Positions 5,712 to 14,193 of a stretch of DNA of 16,958 nt are shown in pieces. The DNA comes from an uncultured Oxalobacteraceae bacterium (GTDB lineage: Bacteria; Pseudomonadota; Gammaproteobacteria; Burkholderiales; Burkholderiaceae): assembly GCA_946478765.1 (NCBI GenBank), contig CAMLDH010000044.1:1-16958 (forward strand). Direction: 5' to 3'. The translations under genes were made by a program, and so were the position numbers. The notes beneath the pieces were generated by a model. The model had not been told where the DNA came from. It saw nothing but the letters and a program-made list of their open reading frames with translations, and did not search any database. The first letter of the stretch is position 1. Every line of letters starts with the position of its first letter.

Positions 5712-8700
5712 TCACCCACCCAACGTCATCAAACTCGCATTACCTCCGGCCGCCGTCGTATTGACGCACAACGCCCGTTCCGCCACCAGTCGCCACAACG
5801 GTATCGCCGTTTCTGCAAACGTTTCGATGACCGGCACCAGCGCGCCGTCGCGCGCCGCCAGCAACGGCCGCAGTGTGTGCGTTTGCGATGTCTCCACCAA
5901 TGCCAGATGCAAATCGACGTTGGCCAACCGGGTCTGGTCGACAACACGAATCGCATCGCGCACGCGATGCGGCAAACCGGAGGGAATCAAGTCGGTCGCA
6001 GAGACCCTCACGTATGCGGTATTCCCAGTTGCAAAGACCGCGGCCAATTGATTCAATAAAGCGCTGATACTGGCCGCAGCACACAACACCGGACCGCGCG
6101 GCGCAAACGACATGGTATTGCGCTCGCCGGTCGGGCCCGGCAATACCAATGCGGTATTGACCATCGTCGCATGAGCGTATTGTTCGCCCAGCGCGGCGAT
6201 GCGTTCATGGCCATGGGTCCTGGCCCATGTCAGCAACACCTCCAGCAATGACGTGTCGGCGCTGGTGGAAACGCCATGGATCGTATGCGCGCCCAGCTTG
6301 ACAGTCGGATTGCGCTGCAGGCGCTTCAGATAAAGCGGCCCGCCCGCTTTCGGTCCGGTGCCGGATTTGCCTTCACCGCCGAAGGGCTGCACGCCGACCA
6401 CGGCGCCGACGATGTTGCGGTTCACATAGATATTGCCGACATGGGCGTGCGTCGTGATGAAGTCGATCGTCTCGTCGATGCGCGAATGAATGCCAAGCGT
6501 CAAGCCATAACCCGATGCATTGATCGCATCGATCAACTGCGGCAATTCGTCGCGCGTATATCGGATCACATGCAAGACCGGTCCGAACACTTCGCGCTGC
6601 AATTCGGATAGCGACCCGATTTCGAGGACGGTGGGCGCGACGAACGTGCCGTGCTGTGTTACCGCATCGAGCGGCAATTGATAAAAACCCTTTGCATTCG
6701 CCTTGATGCAGTCGATATGCGCGAGTAGATTGCGCTGCGCTTCGCTATCGATGACCGGGCCGATATCGGTTGCCAGATGGTCCGGATTGCCGACGCGCAG
6801 TTCCTGCATCGCGCCTTGCAGCATATGCAACGTCTTGTCGGCGATATCGGTTTGCAGGCACAGTACGCGCAATGCCGAGCAGCGCTGGCCGGCGCTGTCG
6901 AACGCGGAAGTGATCACGTCCTGCACCACTTGCTCCGGCAATGCGCTGGAATCGACGATCATCGCATTCTGGCCGCCGGTCTCGGCGATGAATGGGATGT
7001 CGCATGATTCTTCCACGCAGCGCTTGGCCAGAGCGCGATTGATGATGTGCGCCACTTCGGTGGAGCCGGTGAAGATCACGCCGCGCACGCGTCGGTCGGC
7101 CACCAGTTTCGCGCCGACGGTTTCACCGCTGCCGGGCAGGAATTGCAATGCGCCGCGCGGGATGCCCGCTGCATGCAGCAACTGTACCGCGCGGTATGCG
7201 ATCAGCGGCGTTTGCTCGGCAGGTTTCGCCAGCACCACGTTGCCGGCGGCCAGCGCTGCGCTGACTTCGCCGATAAAAATCGCGAGCGGAAAATTCCACG
7301 GGCTGATGCATACCACCGGTCCGAGCGCCAATGGGCTCGGCGTGCCATGCACCTGCGCCGCGTAATAGCGCAGGAAATCGACTGCCTCGCGCACTTCGGC
7401 AATCGCATTCGGCAGCGATTTTCCGGCTTCGCGTATCGCCAGCGCCATCAATTCCAGCTGATGCGTTTCGAATAGATCGGCAGCGCGCATCAATGCATCG
7501 GCGCGGTCGGCCGGCGACATGGCTTGCCAATCCATCGCATAGGCTTCGGCCGCCGCCAGCGCCGTGTCGACATCGGCGCCATTGGCCTGGACGACTTCAC
7601 CCACCGCATCGCGATGGTCGGCCGGGTTCAACACCGGCTGTACGTGCGTCGCAGCCACGCTGCCATCGAGCAGCGGATGCGCATGCCACTGCTGCGCGCC
7701 GAATTGCGCGAACATCGCATCGATGGTGCGCAACACGTCTTCATTGCTCAAATCGATACCGGCGGAATTCTTGCGCTCGGCGCCGTACAACGCGACCGAC
7801 AAGGGGATATGCGGATGCGCTTCGCCGCCCGATTGTCCGGCTGCGTCGAACGGATCGGCGATCAGCGTATCGATCGATACCTGCTCGTCGACAATCTGAT
7901 TCACGAACGACGAGTTGGCGCCGTTTTCCAGCAGGCGCCGCACTAGGTAGGCGAGCAGCGTCTCATGCGAGCCGACCGGCGCATAAATACGGCACGGCTT
8001 GTCCAGATTGCTCGCGCCGATCACCTGGTCGTACAGCGTTTCACCCATGCCGTGCAGGCACTGGAACTCGTAATCGGTGACCTGCCGCTCCTGCGCCCAG
8101 GTGTAGATGGTCGCCAGCGTATGCGCATTGTGCGTGGCAAATTGCGGATAAATCACCGCGGTGGATGCGAGCAGTTTTTGGGCGCATGCAAGGTAAGACA
8201 CATCGGTATGGATCTTGCGCGTATAGACCGGATAGCCCGCCATGCCATCGACTTGCGCACGCTTGATTTCCGCGTCCCAGTAGGCGCCCTTGACCAGCCG
8301 CACCATGAATTTGCGGTTGCTTCTGTGTGCCAGATCGACCAGATAATCGATCACGAACGGACAGCGCTTCTGATACGCCTGCACCACGAAGCCGATGCCG
8401 TCGAAGCCGGCCAGATCGGCGTCGAACGCCAGCGCTTCCATCAGGTCGAGCGACAATTCGAGGCGGTCCGCTTCTTCCGCATCGATGTTCAAGCCGATGT
8501 CGTATTGCTTGGCGATCAGCAGCAAGGTCTTCAGGCGCGGCAACAGTTCCTGCATGACGCGTTCGCGCTGCGCGCGCGCATAACGCGGGTGCAATGCGGA
8601 TAATTTCACCGAGATGCCGGGACCCTGCTTGATGCCGCGTCCATTGGATGCGCGGCCGATTGCATGAATGGCATTCTCATATGCTGCGTAATATTTCGCG

Positions 8701-9404
8701 GCATCGCTATCGGTCAGCGCCGCTTCGCCCAGCATGTCATACGAGTAACGATAACCGCGCGCTTCATTGGCGCGGCTGTTGGCGAGCGCTTCATCAATGG
8801 TTTGCCCGGTCACGAATTGATTACCGAGCATGCGCATCGCCAGATCGACGCCTTTGCGGATCAAGGGTTCGCCGCCTTTCGCGATCAGCTTGGTGAGCGC
8901 CGAGCCGAGCCCCTGCTCGCTATTGGTGCCGACCAGTTTGCCGGTGATCAGCAAACCCCAGGTCGCGGCATTGACGAACAGCGATGGCGATTCGCCCAGA
9001 TGGCGGCGCCAGTCGCCCTTGCTGATCTTGTCCGCAATCAGGCGGTCCGCGGTTTGATGGTCCGGTATGCGCAGCAAGGCCTCGGCCAGGCACATCAGTG
9101 CGACGCCCTCTTCCGACGACAGCGAGAATTCATGCATGAGCGCATCGACGCCCGACGCGCGGGTGCGCTTTTCGCGCACCGATTCGACCAGTTTGCGCGC
9201 CAGCGTCTGGCTGGCGGTGTGCGAAACGGCGCTTACCGCCGTCTGCGATTGCAGCCATTGCACCGCTTCGCGTTCGTCGCGGCGATAAGCGGCGGTGATG
9301 GCGGCGCGCAAGGGGCTCGGATCCTGCAGGATCTCGGCATGCAGGGCGGCGAACGGAAATGATGCGGCAACCGGCGCCGAGGCCGGACGGGTGCTAGTAA
9401 GCAT
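5712..9404 (-). CDS. putA: PutA: bifunctional proline dehydrogenase / pyrroline-5-carboxylate dehydrogenase
   Basis: PutA oxidises L-proline to glutamate in two steps, with FAD and quinone and then NAD+, at the inner membrane face. In this 1230-residue protein the proline dehydrogenase part shows GPGISVKLSALHPRY (about 261), RLVKGAYWD (about 369), the FATHNAHT stretch (about 422), YEFQCLHGMGETLY (about 445) and RRLLENGANSSFV (about 489). The aldehyde dehydrogenase part shows ISPWNFPLA (about 700), FTGSTEVA (about 778), catalytic Glu in AETGGQNA (about 808) and catalytic Cys in SAGQRCSALR (about 842). A C-terminal domain of about 190 residues follows. The N-terminal ribbon-helix-helix DNA-binding domain of E. 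coli PutA (1320 residues) is missing, so this PutA should not repress its own gene; the divergent Lrp-type gene is the likely regulator. The ATG at 9404 is preferred over an in-frame TTG at 9437, although its ribosome site is weak. Its 3' end is duplicated at 1349-1710. Confidence 0.97.
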   Translation of the reverse strand: MLTSTRPASAPVAASFPFAALHAEILQDPSPLRAAITAAYRRDEREAVQWLQSQTAVSAVSHTASQTLARKLVESVREKRTRASGVDALMHEFSLSSEEGVALMCLAEALLRIPDHQTADRLIADKISKGDWRRHLGESPSLFVNAATWGLLITGKLVGTNSEQGLGSALTKLIAKGGEPLIRKGVDLAMRMLGNQFVTGQTIDEALANSRANEARGYRYSYDMLGEAALTDSDAAKYYAAYENAIHAIGRASNGRGIKQGPGISVKLSALHPRYARAQRERVMQELLPRLKTLLLIAKQYDIGLNIDAEEADRLELSLDLMEALAFDADLAGFDGIGFVVQAYQKRCPFVIDYLVDLAHRSNRKFMVRLVKGAYWDAEIKRAQVDGMAGYPVYTRKIHTDVSYLACAQKLLASTAVIYPQFATHNAHTLATIYTWAQERQVTDYEFQCLHGMGETLYDQVIGASNLDKPCRIYAPVGSHETLLAYLVRRLLENGANSSFVNQIVDEQVSIDTLIADPFDAAGQSGGEAHPHIPLSVALYGAERKNSAGIDLSNEDVLRTIDAMFAQFGAQQWHAHPLLDGSVAATHVQPVLNPADHRDAVGEVVQANGADVDTALAAAEAYAMDWQAMSPADRADALMRAADLFETHQLELMALAIREAGKSLPNAIAEVREAVDFLRYYAAQVHGTPSPLALGPVVCISPWNFPLAIFIGEVSAALAAGNVVLAKPAEQTPLIAYRAVQLLHAAGIPRGALQFLPGSGETVGAKLVADRRVRGVIFTGSTEVAHIINRALAKRCVEESCDIPFIAETGGQNAMIVDSSALPEQVVQDVITSAFDSAGQRCSALRVLCLQTDIADKTLHMLQGAMQELRVGNPDHLATDIGPVIDSEAQRNLLAHIDCIKANAKGFYQLPLDAVTQHGTFVAPTVLEIGSLSELQREVFGPVLHVIRYTRDELPQLIDAINASGYGLTLGIHSRIDETIDFITTHAHVGNIYVNRNIVGAVVGVQPFGGEGKSGTGPKAGGPLYLKRLQRNPTVKLGAHTIHGVSTSADTSLLEVLLTWARTHGHERIAALGEQYAHATMVNTALVLPGPTGERNTMSFAPRGPVLCAAASISALLNQLAAVFATGNTAYVRVSATDLIPSGLPHRVRDAIRVVDQTRLANVDLHLALVETSQTHTLRPLLAARDGALVPVIETFAETAIPLWRLVAERALCVNTTAAGGNASLMTLGG

Positions 9405-9478
9405 GGCGTAATGTTCTTTCAAAGAAAATCGGGACAATCGGGCCGATAAAACGAATGCCGGTCCGATTCAATGATTCG

Positions 9479-9484
9479 ATTGTA
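9479..9484 (-). promoter_or_regulatory. Possible -10 box of putA
   Basis: TACAAT on the minus strand, about 75 bases before the ATG at 9404. No good -35 stands 17 bases upstream (AATTAA), as expected for a promoter that needs an activator such as the divergent Lrp-type protein. Confidence 0.35.
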
Positions 9485-9527
9485 GGTGGGATTGCTGCAG
9501 ATTAATTTTGGTAATCGAGAGTGCTAT

Positions 9528-9572
9528 CAGAATTTTCTATTTAATGAGACAATTCTGCCGAAGAAAATTTTT
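9528..9572. promoter_or_regulatory. AT-rich palindromes in the putA / lrp-type gap: candidate Lrp-family operator
   Basis: CAGAATT (9528-9534) and AATTCTG (9551-9557) form an inverted repeat with 16 bases between. The left arm is itself inside AGAATTTTCT (9529-9538), and an AAAATTTT palindrome follows at 9564-9571. Lrp-family proteins bind several spaced AT-rich partial palindromes. The position between putA and the regulator gene suits control of both. Confidence 0.5.
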
Positions 9573-9585
9573 AGGTTTTTCCCTC

Positions 9586-10044
9586 ATGCTCGACAAGATA
9601 AGCAAAAAAATTCTGACGGAATTGCAGAATGACGGCCGCATCAGCAATGTTGAACTGGCCACGCGGGTGAACTTGTCGCCAGCCGCATGTCTGGAGCGCG
9701 TGCGCAAATTGCAGGAAGCCGGCTACATCATCGGTTATACCGCGCAACTCAATCCGCAACTGCTCGATGTCTCGTTGCTGGTGTTTATCGAAGTGGTGCT
9801 GGACCGCACCACGCCGGAAGTGTTCGATGCCTTCAAGCGCAGCGTGCAAGTGATTCCGGAAGTGCTGGAGTGCCACCTGGTGGCCGGCGGTTTCGACTAC
9901 CTGATCAAGGCGCGCGTGAAAGACATGAGCGCGTACCGCGAATTTCTCGGCAAATCCCTGCTGCAGCTAAAAGGCGTACGCGAGACGCATACCTATGCGG
10001 TGATGGAAGAAGTGAAGAATACCTCGAAGCTGCATATCAAATAA
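9586..10044 (+). CDS. Lrp/AsnC-family transcriptional regulator, probable activator of putA
   Basis: A 152-residue protein with the family's usual length and layout: an N-terminal helix-turn-helix (ILTELQNDGRISNVELA, then NLSPAACLERVRKLQEAGYI) and a C-terminal effector/oligomerisation domain (EVLECHLVAGGFDYLIK). It sits head to head with putA, the arrangement known for proline-responsive Lrp-type regulators (PutR in Agrobacterium, BkdR/PutR-like genes elsewhere). I therefore infer that it switches on putA when proline is present. The ATG at 9586 begins the usual 'LDKI..KIL' opening; upstream in-frame starts at 9508 and 9544 would add residues unlike the family. The ribosome site is weak (AGG about 10 bases upstream). 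Confidence 0.92.
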   Translation: MLDKISKKILTELQNDGRISNVELATRVNLSPAACLERVRKLQEAGYIIGYTAQLNPQLLDVSLLVFIEVVLDRTTPEVFDAFKRSVQVIPEVLECHLVAGGFDYLIKARVKDMSAYREFLGKSLLQLKGVRETHTYAVMEEVKNTSKLHIK

Positions 10045-10050
10045 TCCGAT

Positions 10051-10074
10051 AAGCCGCTTGCAGGGGGCTTGTTT
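10051..10074 (+). terminator. Weak terminator between the convergent lrp-type and LysR genes
   Basis: AAGCC (10051-10055) can pair with GGCTT (10066-10070), followed by GTTT. The stem is short and the loop 10 bases, so this is only a guess for termination of the lrp-type gene; the LysR gene converges from the other side with 39 bases between stops. Confidence 0.3.
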
Positions 10075-10083
10075 AATCAGGGC

Positions 10084-11034
10084 TTATTTAACCACTCTGG
10101 TACGCTCCACCGCATCCCCCGTCATTGCACTCAAGCGCTCGCGCAGCCACTTGTGCGCCGGATTGCGCGCATCGCGCTCGTGCCACAGCATATCCACGTG
10201 CACGTCGGGCAATTTGAAGGGCAATTCCTTCATGATCAAGGCGCCGGTCATGCCTGTCGATCCGATCAGATGACGCGGCAACACGGTAATCAGGTCGGAA
10301 TTCGACACCACTCTGCCTGCCGTAAAAAACTGGTTTACCGTCAACAGGATGCGCCGCTCGCGATTGATTTGCGCCAGCGCTTCATCGCTCAAGCCGTGCG
10401 CGCGTCCCGAGAAGCTCACCAGCAAATGATTGGCGGCGCAATAGGCATCCAGCGTCAATTCCTGGTCGGCCAATGGATGGTTCTTGCGCATCACGCATAC
10501 GTATTGGCCGGAATACAGCCGCTCGTGCCGGATCGGCGTATCCGGCCCGCCCGCCAATTGCGCGACCACGCCCGGAAAAAACCCGATCGCCAGATCGATA
10601 TCGCCGCGCAACAGCATCGGCCGCGGCTCACGTGTCGTCAGCGGCACCATGCGTACATTGACGCCCGGCACCTCGCTTTCGATTGAGCGCACCAACGACG
10701 GCAGCCACAGCACCGCAGTCGCATCTGCCATTGCCATGCGAAAGGTCGCATGCACTTTGGACACGTCGAAAATCGTCGGCGCGACCGCTTCTTCCAGTGC
10801 CGACAACGCTTTCCTGACCGTCGGCCACAATTCCTCGGCGCGCGGCGTCGGCTTGACGCCGTGTGCGGTACGGATCAGCAACTCATCGCCCAGCGCGTCG
10901 CGCAAACGCCGCAGCGCATTCGACACGGCCGGCTGCGTCATCGCCAGGTGGCCGGCGGCGCGCGTCAGGTTCTGTTCGGTCATCACCGCGTCGAATACGC
11001 GCAACAGGTTCAAATCAAGGGTCAGGAAGCTCAT
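10084..11034 (-). CDS. LysR-family transcriptional regulator
   Basis: A 316-residue regulator. The N-terminal winged helix-turn-helix is clear (LNLLRVFDAVMTEQNLTRAA, then MTQPAVSNALRRLRDALGDELLIR), followed by a substrate-binding-protein-like effector domain with DIDLAIGFF and the late NSDLITVLPRHLI segment. The 'SNALRRLRD..GDELL' form is the NodD/NahR-like branch of the family, whose members answer to aromatic or other small molecules; the effector here is unknown. It converges on the lrp-type gene and diverges from the small gene at 11204. No Shine-Dalgarno is visible before the ATG at 11034, and TATAAC at 11039-11044 sits so close that the transcript might start at or near the ATG. A T-N11-A box lies upstream. 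Confidence 0.93.
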   Translation of the reverse strand: MSFLTLDLNLLRVFDAVMTEQNLTRAAGHLAMTQPAVSNALRRLRDALGDELLIRTAHGVKPTPRAEELWPTVRKALSALEEAVAPTIFDVSKVHATFRMAMADATAVLWLPSLVRSIESEVPGVNVRMVPLTTREPRPMLLRGDIDLAIGFFPGVVAQLAGGPDTPIRHERLYSGQYVCVMRKNHPLADQELTLDAYCAANHLLVSFSGRAHGLSDEALAQINRERRILLTVNQFFTAGRVVSNSDLITVLPRHLIGSTGMTGALIMKELPFKLPDVHVDMLWHERDARNPAHKWLRERLSAMTGDAVERTRVVK

Positions 11035-11083
11035 TGTTGTTATACGGAAATAAAAATCAGGATAAGAATTGCGGCTGAGCAGC

Positions 11084-11096
11084 TATGATATTCATA
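11084..11096. promoter_or_regulatory. LysR-type operator, T-N11-A with perfect dyad
   Basis: TATGATATTCATA is TATGA and its complement TCATA around TAT, a textbook LysR box. It is centred about 56 bases upstream of the LysR start codon, in the gap shared with the divergent gene at 11204. This fits autoregulation and perhaps control of that gene. A second palindrome, CACTGCAGTG, lies at 11152-11161. Confidence 0.6.
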
Positions 11097-11203
11097 AATA
11101 GTATAGCCGACATGAGGATTTAAAATTGGATTTATAACTCTGAAATTCCTACACTGCAGTGCAGCAAAACGATGATTATTGATGCGTTGATTAGGAATAT
11201 TCC

Positions 11204-11488
11204 ATGTCTATTTTAGCTATTACCTTGCCTGGCAGCACCCTTGCCCACGTCGCCCGTCCTTTATTCGGCTTGGGCATTTTCGCTACCCTGATTTTTGTGT
11301 TCAAGCCGCTCGCCATCGGTTTGTTGCGCGCTGCACTGCCGCTGCTGAAGCCGCGTCAATCGCTCGACCAGAGCAGGCGCCGCAACAACCTGCGCGGCGT
11401 GTTGATGCTCAATCGCATGGCCAACGAGCTTGATAGGACACAACCGAACTTGGCCACAGAACTGCGTTTGCTGGCATCGCGCGGTTAA
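11204..11488 (+). CDS. Small membrane-type protein of unknown function
   Basis: A 94-residue protein. Residues about 3-45 are largely hydrophobic (LFGLGIFATLIFVFKPLAIGLL), enough for one or two membrane segments. The rest is a charged tail rich in Arg and Asn (QSRRRNNLRG, MANELDRTQPNLATELRLL). AGGA lies 7 bases before the ATG, supporting the start. The family is not recognised. It is divergent from the LysR gene and may be one of its targets. Bases 11489-11736 downstream hold no gene that I can support. Confidence 0.72.
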   Translation: MSILAITLPGSTLAHVARPLFGLGIFATLIFVFKPLAIGLLRAALPLLKPRQSLDQSRRRNNLRGVLMLNRMANELDRTQPNLATELRLLASRG

Positions 11489-11736
11489 TGGTTAATGCCA
11501 ATCACACCTGTTTTTCGGCGGTCGCCATGCGCTTGTTATCCACCTGAACGACCGCAAAAATTTGCGACTGCGACGAGAAATGATAACGCAGCGTGCGGTG
11601 CGAGGATGGCAATAACCCGCAGGAAAATTTGTACTGCATCGTGATTCCGGCCAAGGACAGTCAGCCTTCCCGGGTCGCGCAGATTCAGACGCAAAGGGTT
11701 TTCAAGAGCCGGCCTTGGTGCGAACACTGTCGTACG

Positions 11737-12828
11737 CTACACCAGCAATGCCGCGGTCTGCGCCGCGATCTCGGCGCCCAGCGCCACGCCCATCCCGTTG
11801 CATCCGAAGCCGAGCGCAATGCGTTCCGATACGCGGCGCACGATCGGCTGCTTGTCAGCGGAAAATCCCATCACGCCGGACCAGCGGTGCTCGATCGCGC
11901 ATTCGCGATCGGGCAGTATCGTGCCGTGCAGCAGCCGCTCCAGCGCGGTCTGGACCGTATCGGTCAGCGCCATGTCGGTTGTCGCTTCCGCCGCGATATC
12001 AAGGTTGCGGCCGCCGCCCAGAAGCACGCGCGCACCGACATTGCGGAAATAAAAAAAGCCCTGGTCGAGATGGTAAGTACCGCGCCACGGCAAGCCGGCG
12101 ATCGGCGCGGTTACCAGCACCTGCCCGCGCCCCGGCACGATGCCGGCGTCCGGCAGCAGCGCGCCGGTAATGCCGTTGGTGCACACGGCCACACGCGGCG
12201 CACGGAATGCCAGGCCGCGTGCACCGGCCACCCGTATCCGGACTTCGGTACCCGTTTCATCGAGCGCCTGCACCTGCGCGCCGGTATGGATTTCAATCCC
12301 CTGCTCCGCCGCCAGCCTGGCGAGCGCGCGCATCAGCCGGCCCGAATGCACCTGTGCCCCCAATGGATTTCTGACCAGCGCCTTGACCTGCGATCCAAAA
12401 CCGCTGTTGCGCAAGCCCGCGTCGTCGAGTGAAAACACCGTTTGACCGAACAGCGGCCGCAGCTTGTCGTTGACTTCATCGACCCGCTGCAGTGCCGCAA
12501 GATGCGTCTCGGGCAAAAGTTCGTAGCCGCCCAAACCTTCATAACCCATCGCGCTGTCATTGAGCCGGCGCCGCAGCCGCTGCAATCCGCGCCAGCGCCG
12601 CTCCACCAGCGCCAACGCGGCCGCGTCGCCCATCGCGTCGATATCGGACAGGATCTCGGTGAGGCTGCCGAAACACGCGAAGCCGGCATTGCGGCTCGAT
12701 GCGCCGGCCGGCAAGAGGCCGCGCTCCAGCAGCATGATGCGGTCGCGCGGGCGACGCGAGCGCAATTCCAGCGCAGTCTGCAAGCCGATCAAGCCGCCGC
12801 CGACCACAATGAAGTCGGCATCGAGCAT
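11737..12828 (-). CDS. DAO-family FAD-dependent oxidoreductase (amino-acid or amine oxidase type)
   Basis: A 363-residue flavoprotein. The N-terminus has the FAD-binding Rossmann motif (IVVGGGLIGLQTALEL, residues 7-22), followed by an acidic ribose-binding end (LLERG) and the AGASSRNAGF segment typical of the D-amino-acid oxidase / glycine oxidase superfamily. The C-terminal HRWSGVMGFSADKQPIVR and GFGCNGMGVALG patches close the FAD site. The likely reaction is oxidative removal of an amine from a small amino acid or amine; the substrate cannot be told. I chose the ATG at 12828 because GGGAG lies 9 bases upstream and the protein then begins just before the Rossmann fold; an ATG at 12873 would add 15 residues. 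It is last in a same-strand set with the two genes at 12917 and 13404. Confidence 0.9.
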   Translation of the reverse strand: MLDADFIVVGGGLIGLQTALELRSRRPRDRIMLLERGLLPAGASSRNAGFACFGSLTEILSDIDAMGDAAALALVERRWRGLQRLRRRLNDSAMGYEGLGGYELLPETHLAALQRVDEVNDKLRPLFGQTVFSLDDAGLRNSGFGSQVKALVRNPLGAQVHSGRLMRALARLAAEQGIEIHTGAQVQALDETGTEVRIRVAGARGLAFRAPRVAVCTNGITGALLPDAGIVPGRGQVLVTAPIAGLPWRGTYHLDQGFFYFRNVGARVLLGGGRNLDIAAEATTDMALTDTVQTALERLLHGTILPDRECAIEHRWSGVMGFSADKQPIVRRVSERIALGFGCNGMGVALGAEIAAQTAALLV

Positions 12829-12916
12829 CGCGTCGTGCTCCCAGAAACTGACATGCAGGGGCAGGGTCTCCATGGCGCGATTGTAGAACGAAATCCGCTC
12901 TCAGCCTTTCCCTTGT

Positions 12917-13345
12917 CTATAGGCCCTCGATCAGCCTCTGCGTATCCACCACGCGCAGCTCCTTGCGCACCGGCATGCCATTCTCGATGAACCAGCGCTG
13001 CACCACAAACGGCGCCAACCCGGTTTCCTCGCGAATCGCGAATTGAAAGATCGCATCCCACGCGGTGTCGCGCGGCATGACCCACACCACTTGGCGGCCG
13101 TTATCGGCGCGAATGCCGGCGTGCTGCAGATTGGGCCGAATGCGCTCCGCGCGCTGCTCGCGCGTTTCTGCATACACGCCGTTGGCATCGGGCGTGGGCA
13201 ACACCAGCGGCACCCTCTTCTGCGCCAGCGACGAGGCACGCGTCTTGAACTTCGCCCACGGCCCGATCAGGATCTGTGTGACGAGATGCAATTCCTCGTC
13301 AGTCAGCGGCGCATCGATGTAATAACAGGAAAGGACAAAAGGCAT
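12917..13345 (-). CDS. Conserved-looking protein of unknown function
   Basis: A 142-residue protein from the ATG at 13345 (MPFVLSCYYIDAPL), or 152 from a GTG at 13375; neither has a ribosome site that decides. It has no signal peptide or membrane segment. The sequence looks like a folded soluble protein, with PWAKFKT, RVPLVLPTPD, VVWVMPRDTAWDAIFQFAI and PFVVQRWFIENG as its most structured stretches. I do not recognise the family. It lies 58 bases after the transglutaminase-like gene and 88 bases before the FAD oxidoreductase on the same strand, so the three may be transcribed together. Confidence 0.75.
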   Translation of the reverse strand: MPFVLSCYYIDAPLTDEELHLVTQILIGPWAKFKTRASSLAQKRVPLVLPTPDANGVYAETREQRAERIRPNLQHAGIRADNGRQVVWVMPRDTAWDAIFQFAIREETGLAPFVVQRWFIENGMPVRKELRVVDTQRLIEGL

Positions 13346-13403
13346 GGGATCGGATGCGGGTGTTCGGATGTTCACCGCACATCAAGAGCAAGGAGCGTTC
13401 ATT

Positions 13404-13979
13404 TTAAATGACTTCGATGTCCGGCAGGTTCTCGGCAACCTGCTGCACCGACGTGAATTCCGTCAATGCTTTCACGATCACCGGCAAAGGCTCCGGCCAA
13501 ATTTCGGGAAGATCTCTTTCCTGCGGGCCGATAATCGGAAACGCCAGTCTTTCCATTGGTGGAGAAAACGCCGCATCCACACCCGGCTTGTTCCCTCTTG
13601 CATCGATGCGATACCAGCCGTGCTGCTTCAGATACACGGCATTCAAGCCATGCAGGCAAAACGGCGGCCCCTCGGTGCCGACCGCAAGCCGCTGATAGCA
13701 CAGACCGGTCGGAATGCCGTTCGCGCGCAACAGTGCCGCCAGCAGATGGCTTTTTGCGTAGCAATAGCCGGTGCCGTGTTGCAAGACTTCGGATGCGCTG
13801 CAGGTAACGGGGTTGCGCTGATAGTCGTTACTGTGCTTGATCGCGTCGCGCACGAATTCGAAGCAGCGCTGCACGAGCATTTCTTCCGAGGTGCAGCCGG
13901 CGGCGAGCTCGGCGGCTTTTTGTACGACCTTCGGGTGATGCGCGTCGATGTATTTGCTGGAGGCGAGATAGCGGTGCAT
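13404..13979 (-). CDS. Transglutaminase-like cysteine protease-fold protein
   Basis: A 191-residue protein with the three catalytic positions of the transglutaminase-like superfamily: C73 in TGYCYAKSHLLAALLRANGIP, H110 in FCLHGLNAVYL and D126 in WYRIDARGN. In bacteria such proteins are usually cysteine proteases or peptide-modifying enzymes rather than true cross-linkers. It has no export signal from this start. The ATG at 13979 (MHRYLASSKYIDA) begins the part that looks conserved; the frame is open back to 14075, but the extra residues look random, and no clear ribosome site is seen. Head gene of a possible three-gene unit with 12917-13345 and 11737-12828. The 214-base gap to the next gene upstream shows nothing convincing. 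Confidence 0.88.
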   Translation of the reverse strand: MHRYLASSKYIDAHHPKVVQKAAELAAGCTSEEMLVQRCFEFVRDAIKHSNDYQRNPVTCSASEVLQHGTGYCYAKSHLLAALLRANGIPTGLCYQRLAVGTEGPPFCLHGLNAVYLKQHGWYRIDARGNKPGVDAAFSPPMERLAFPIIGPQERDLPEIWPEPLPVIVKALTEFTSVQQVAENLPDIEVI

Positions 13980-14193
13980 TGAATGGGAATGGATAGGAGC
14001 GCGCACCGGAAAACAGCGATGCGCGCGCTCGTTGCAAAGGCCGTGATGTTGGCAGTAGCTTACCACCCCCGGCAATTTTCAACGGATTGTTAATATCTTC
14101 ATCCAGCAAAAAGGCGCGATCGGTTTGCCGCCGCGCTTTCGCTTTCGCCATCGCTGCATCATTGAAGCAGAAATGATGCTTCACGTTTTGCCA

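Noticed and set aside
8664..9362. Long plus-strand open frame (232 residues) and similar ones across 5665-9362
   Set aside because: They are antisense to putA, a product of GC-rich codons; the sequences show no domain.
11536..11727. 63-residue minus-strand open frame after the FAD oxidoreductase
   Set aside because: No start signal and no conserved look; the region is better left as intergenic.
11593..12432. 279-residue plus-strand open frame
   Set aside because: Mostly antisense to the FAD oxidoreductase, with shadow-type composition.
13828..14184. 118-residue minus-strand open frame starting MKHHFCFNDAAMAKAK
   Set aside because: It overlaps the transglutaminase-like gene in another frame and has no ribosome site or recognisable domain; a short real peptide upstream of 13980 cannot be fully excluded.
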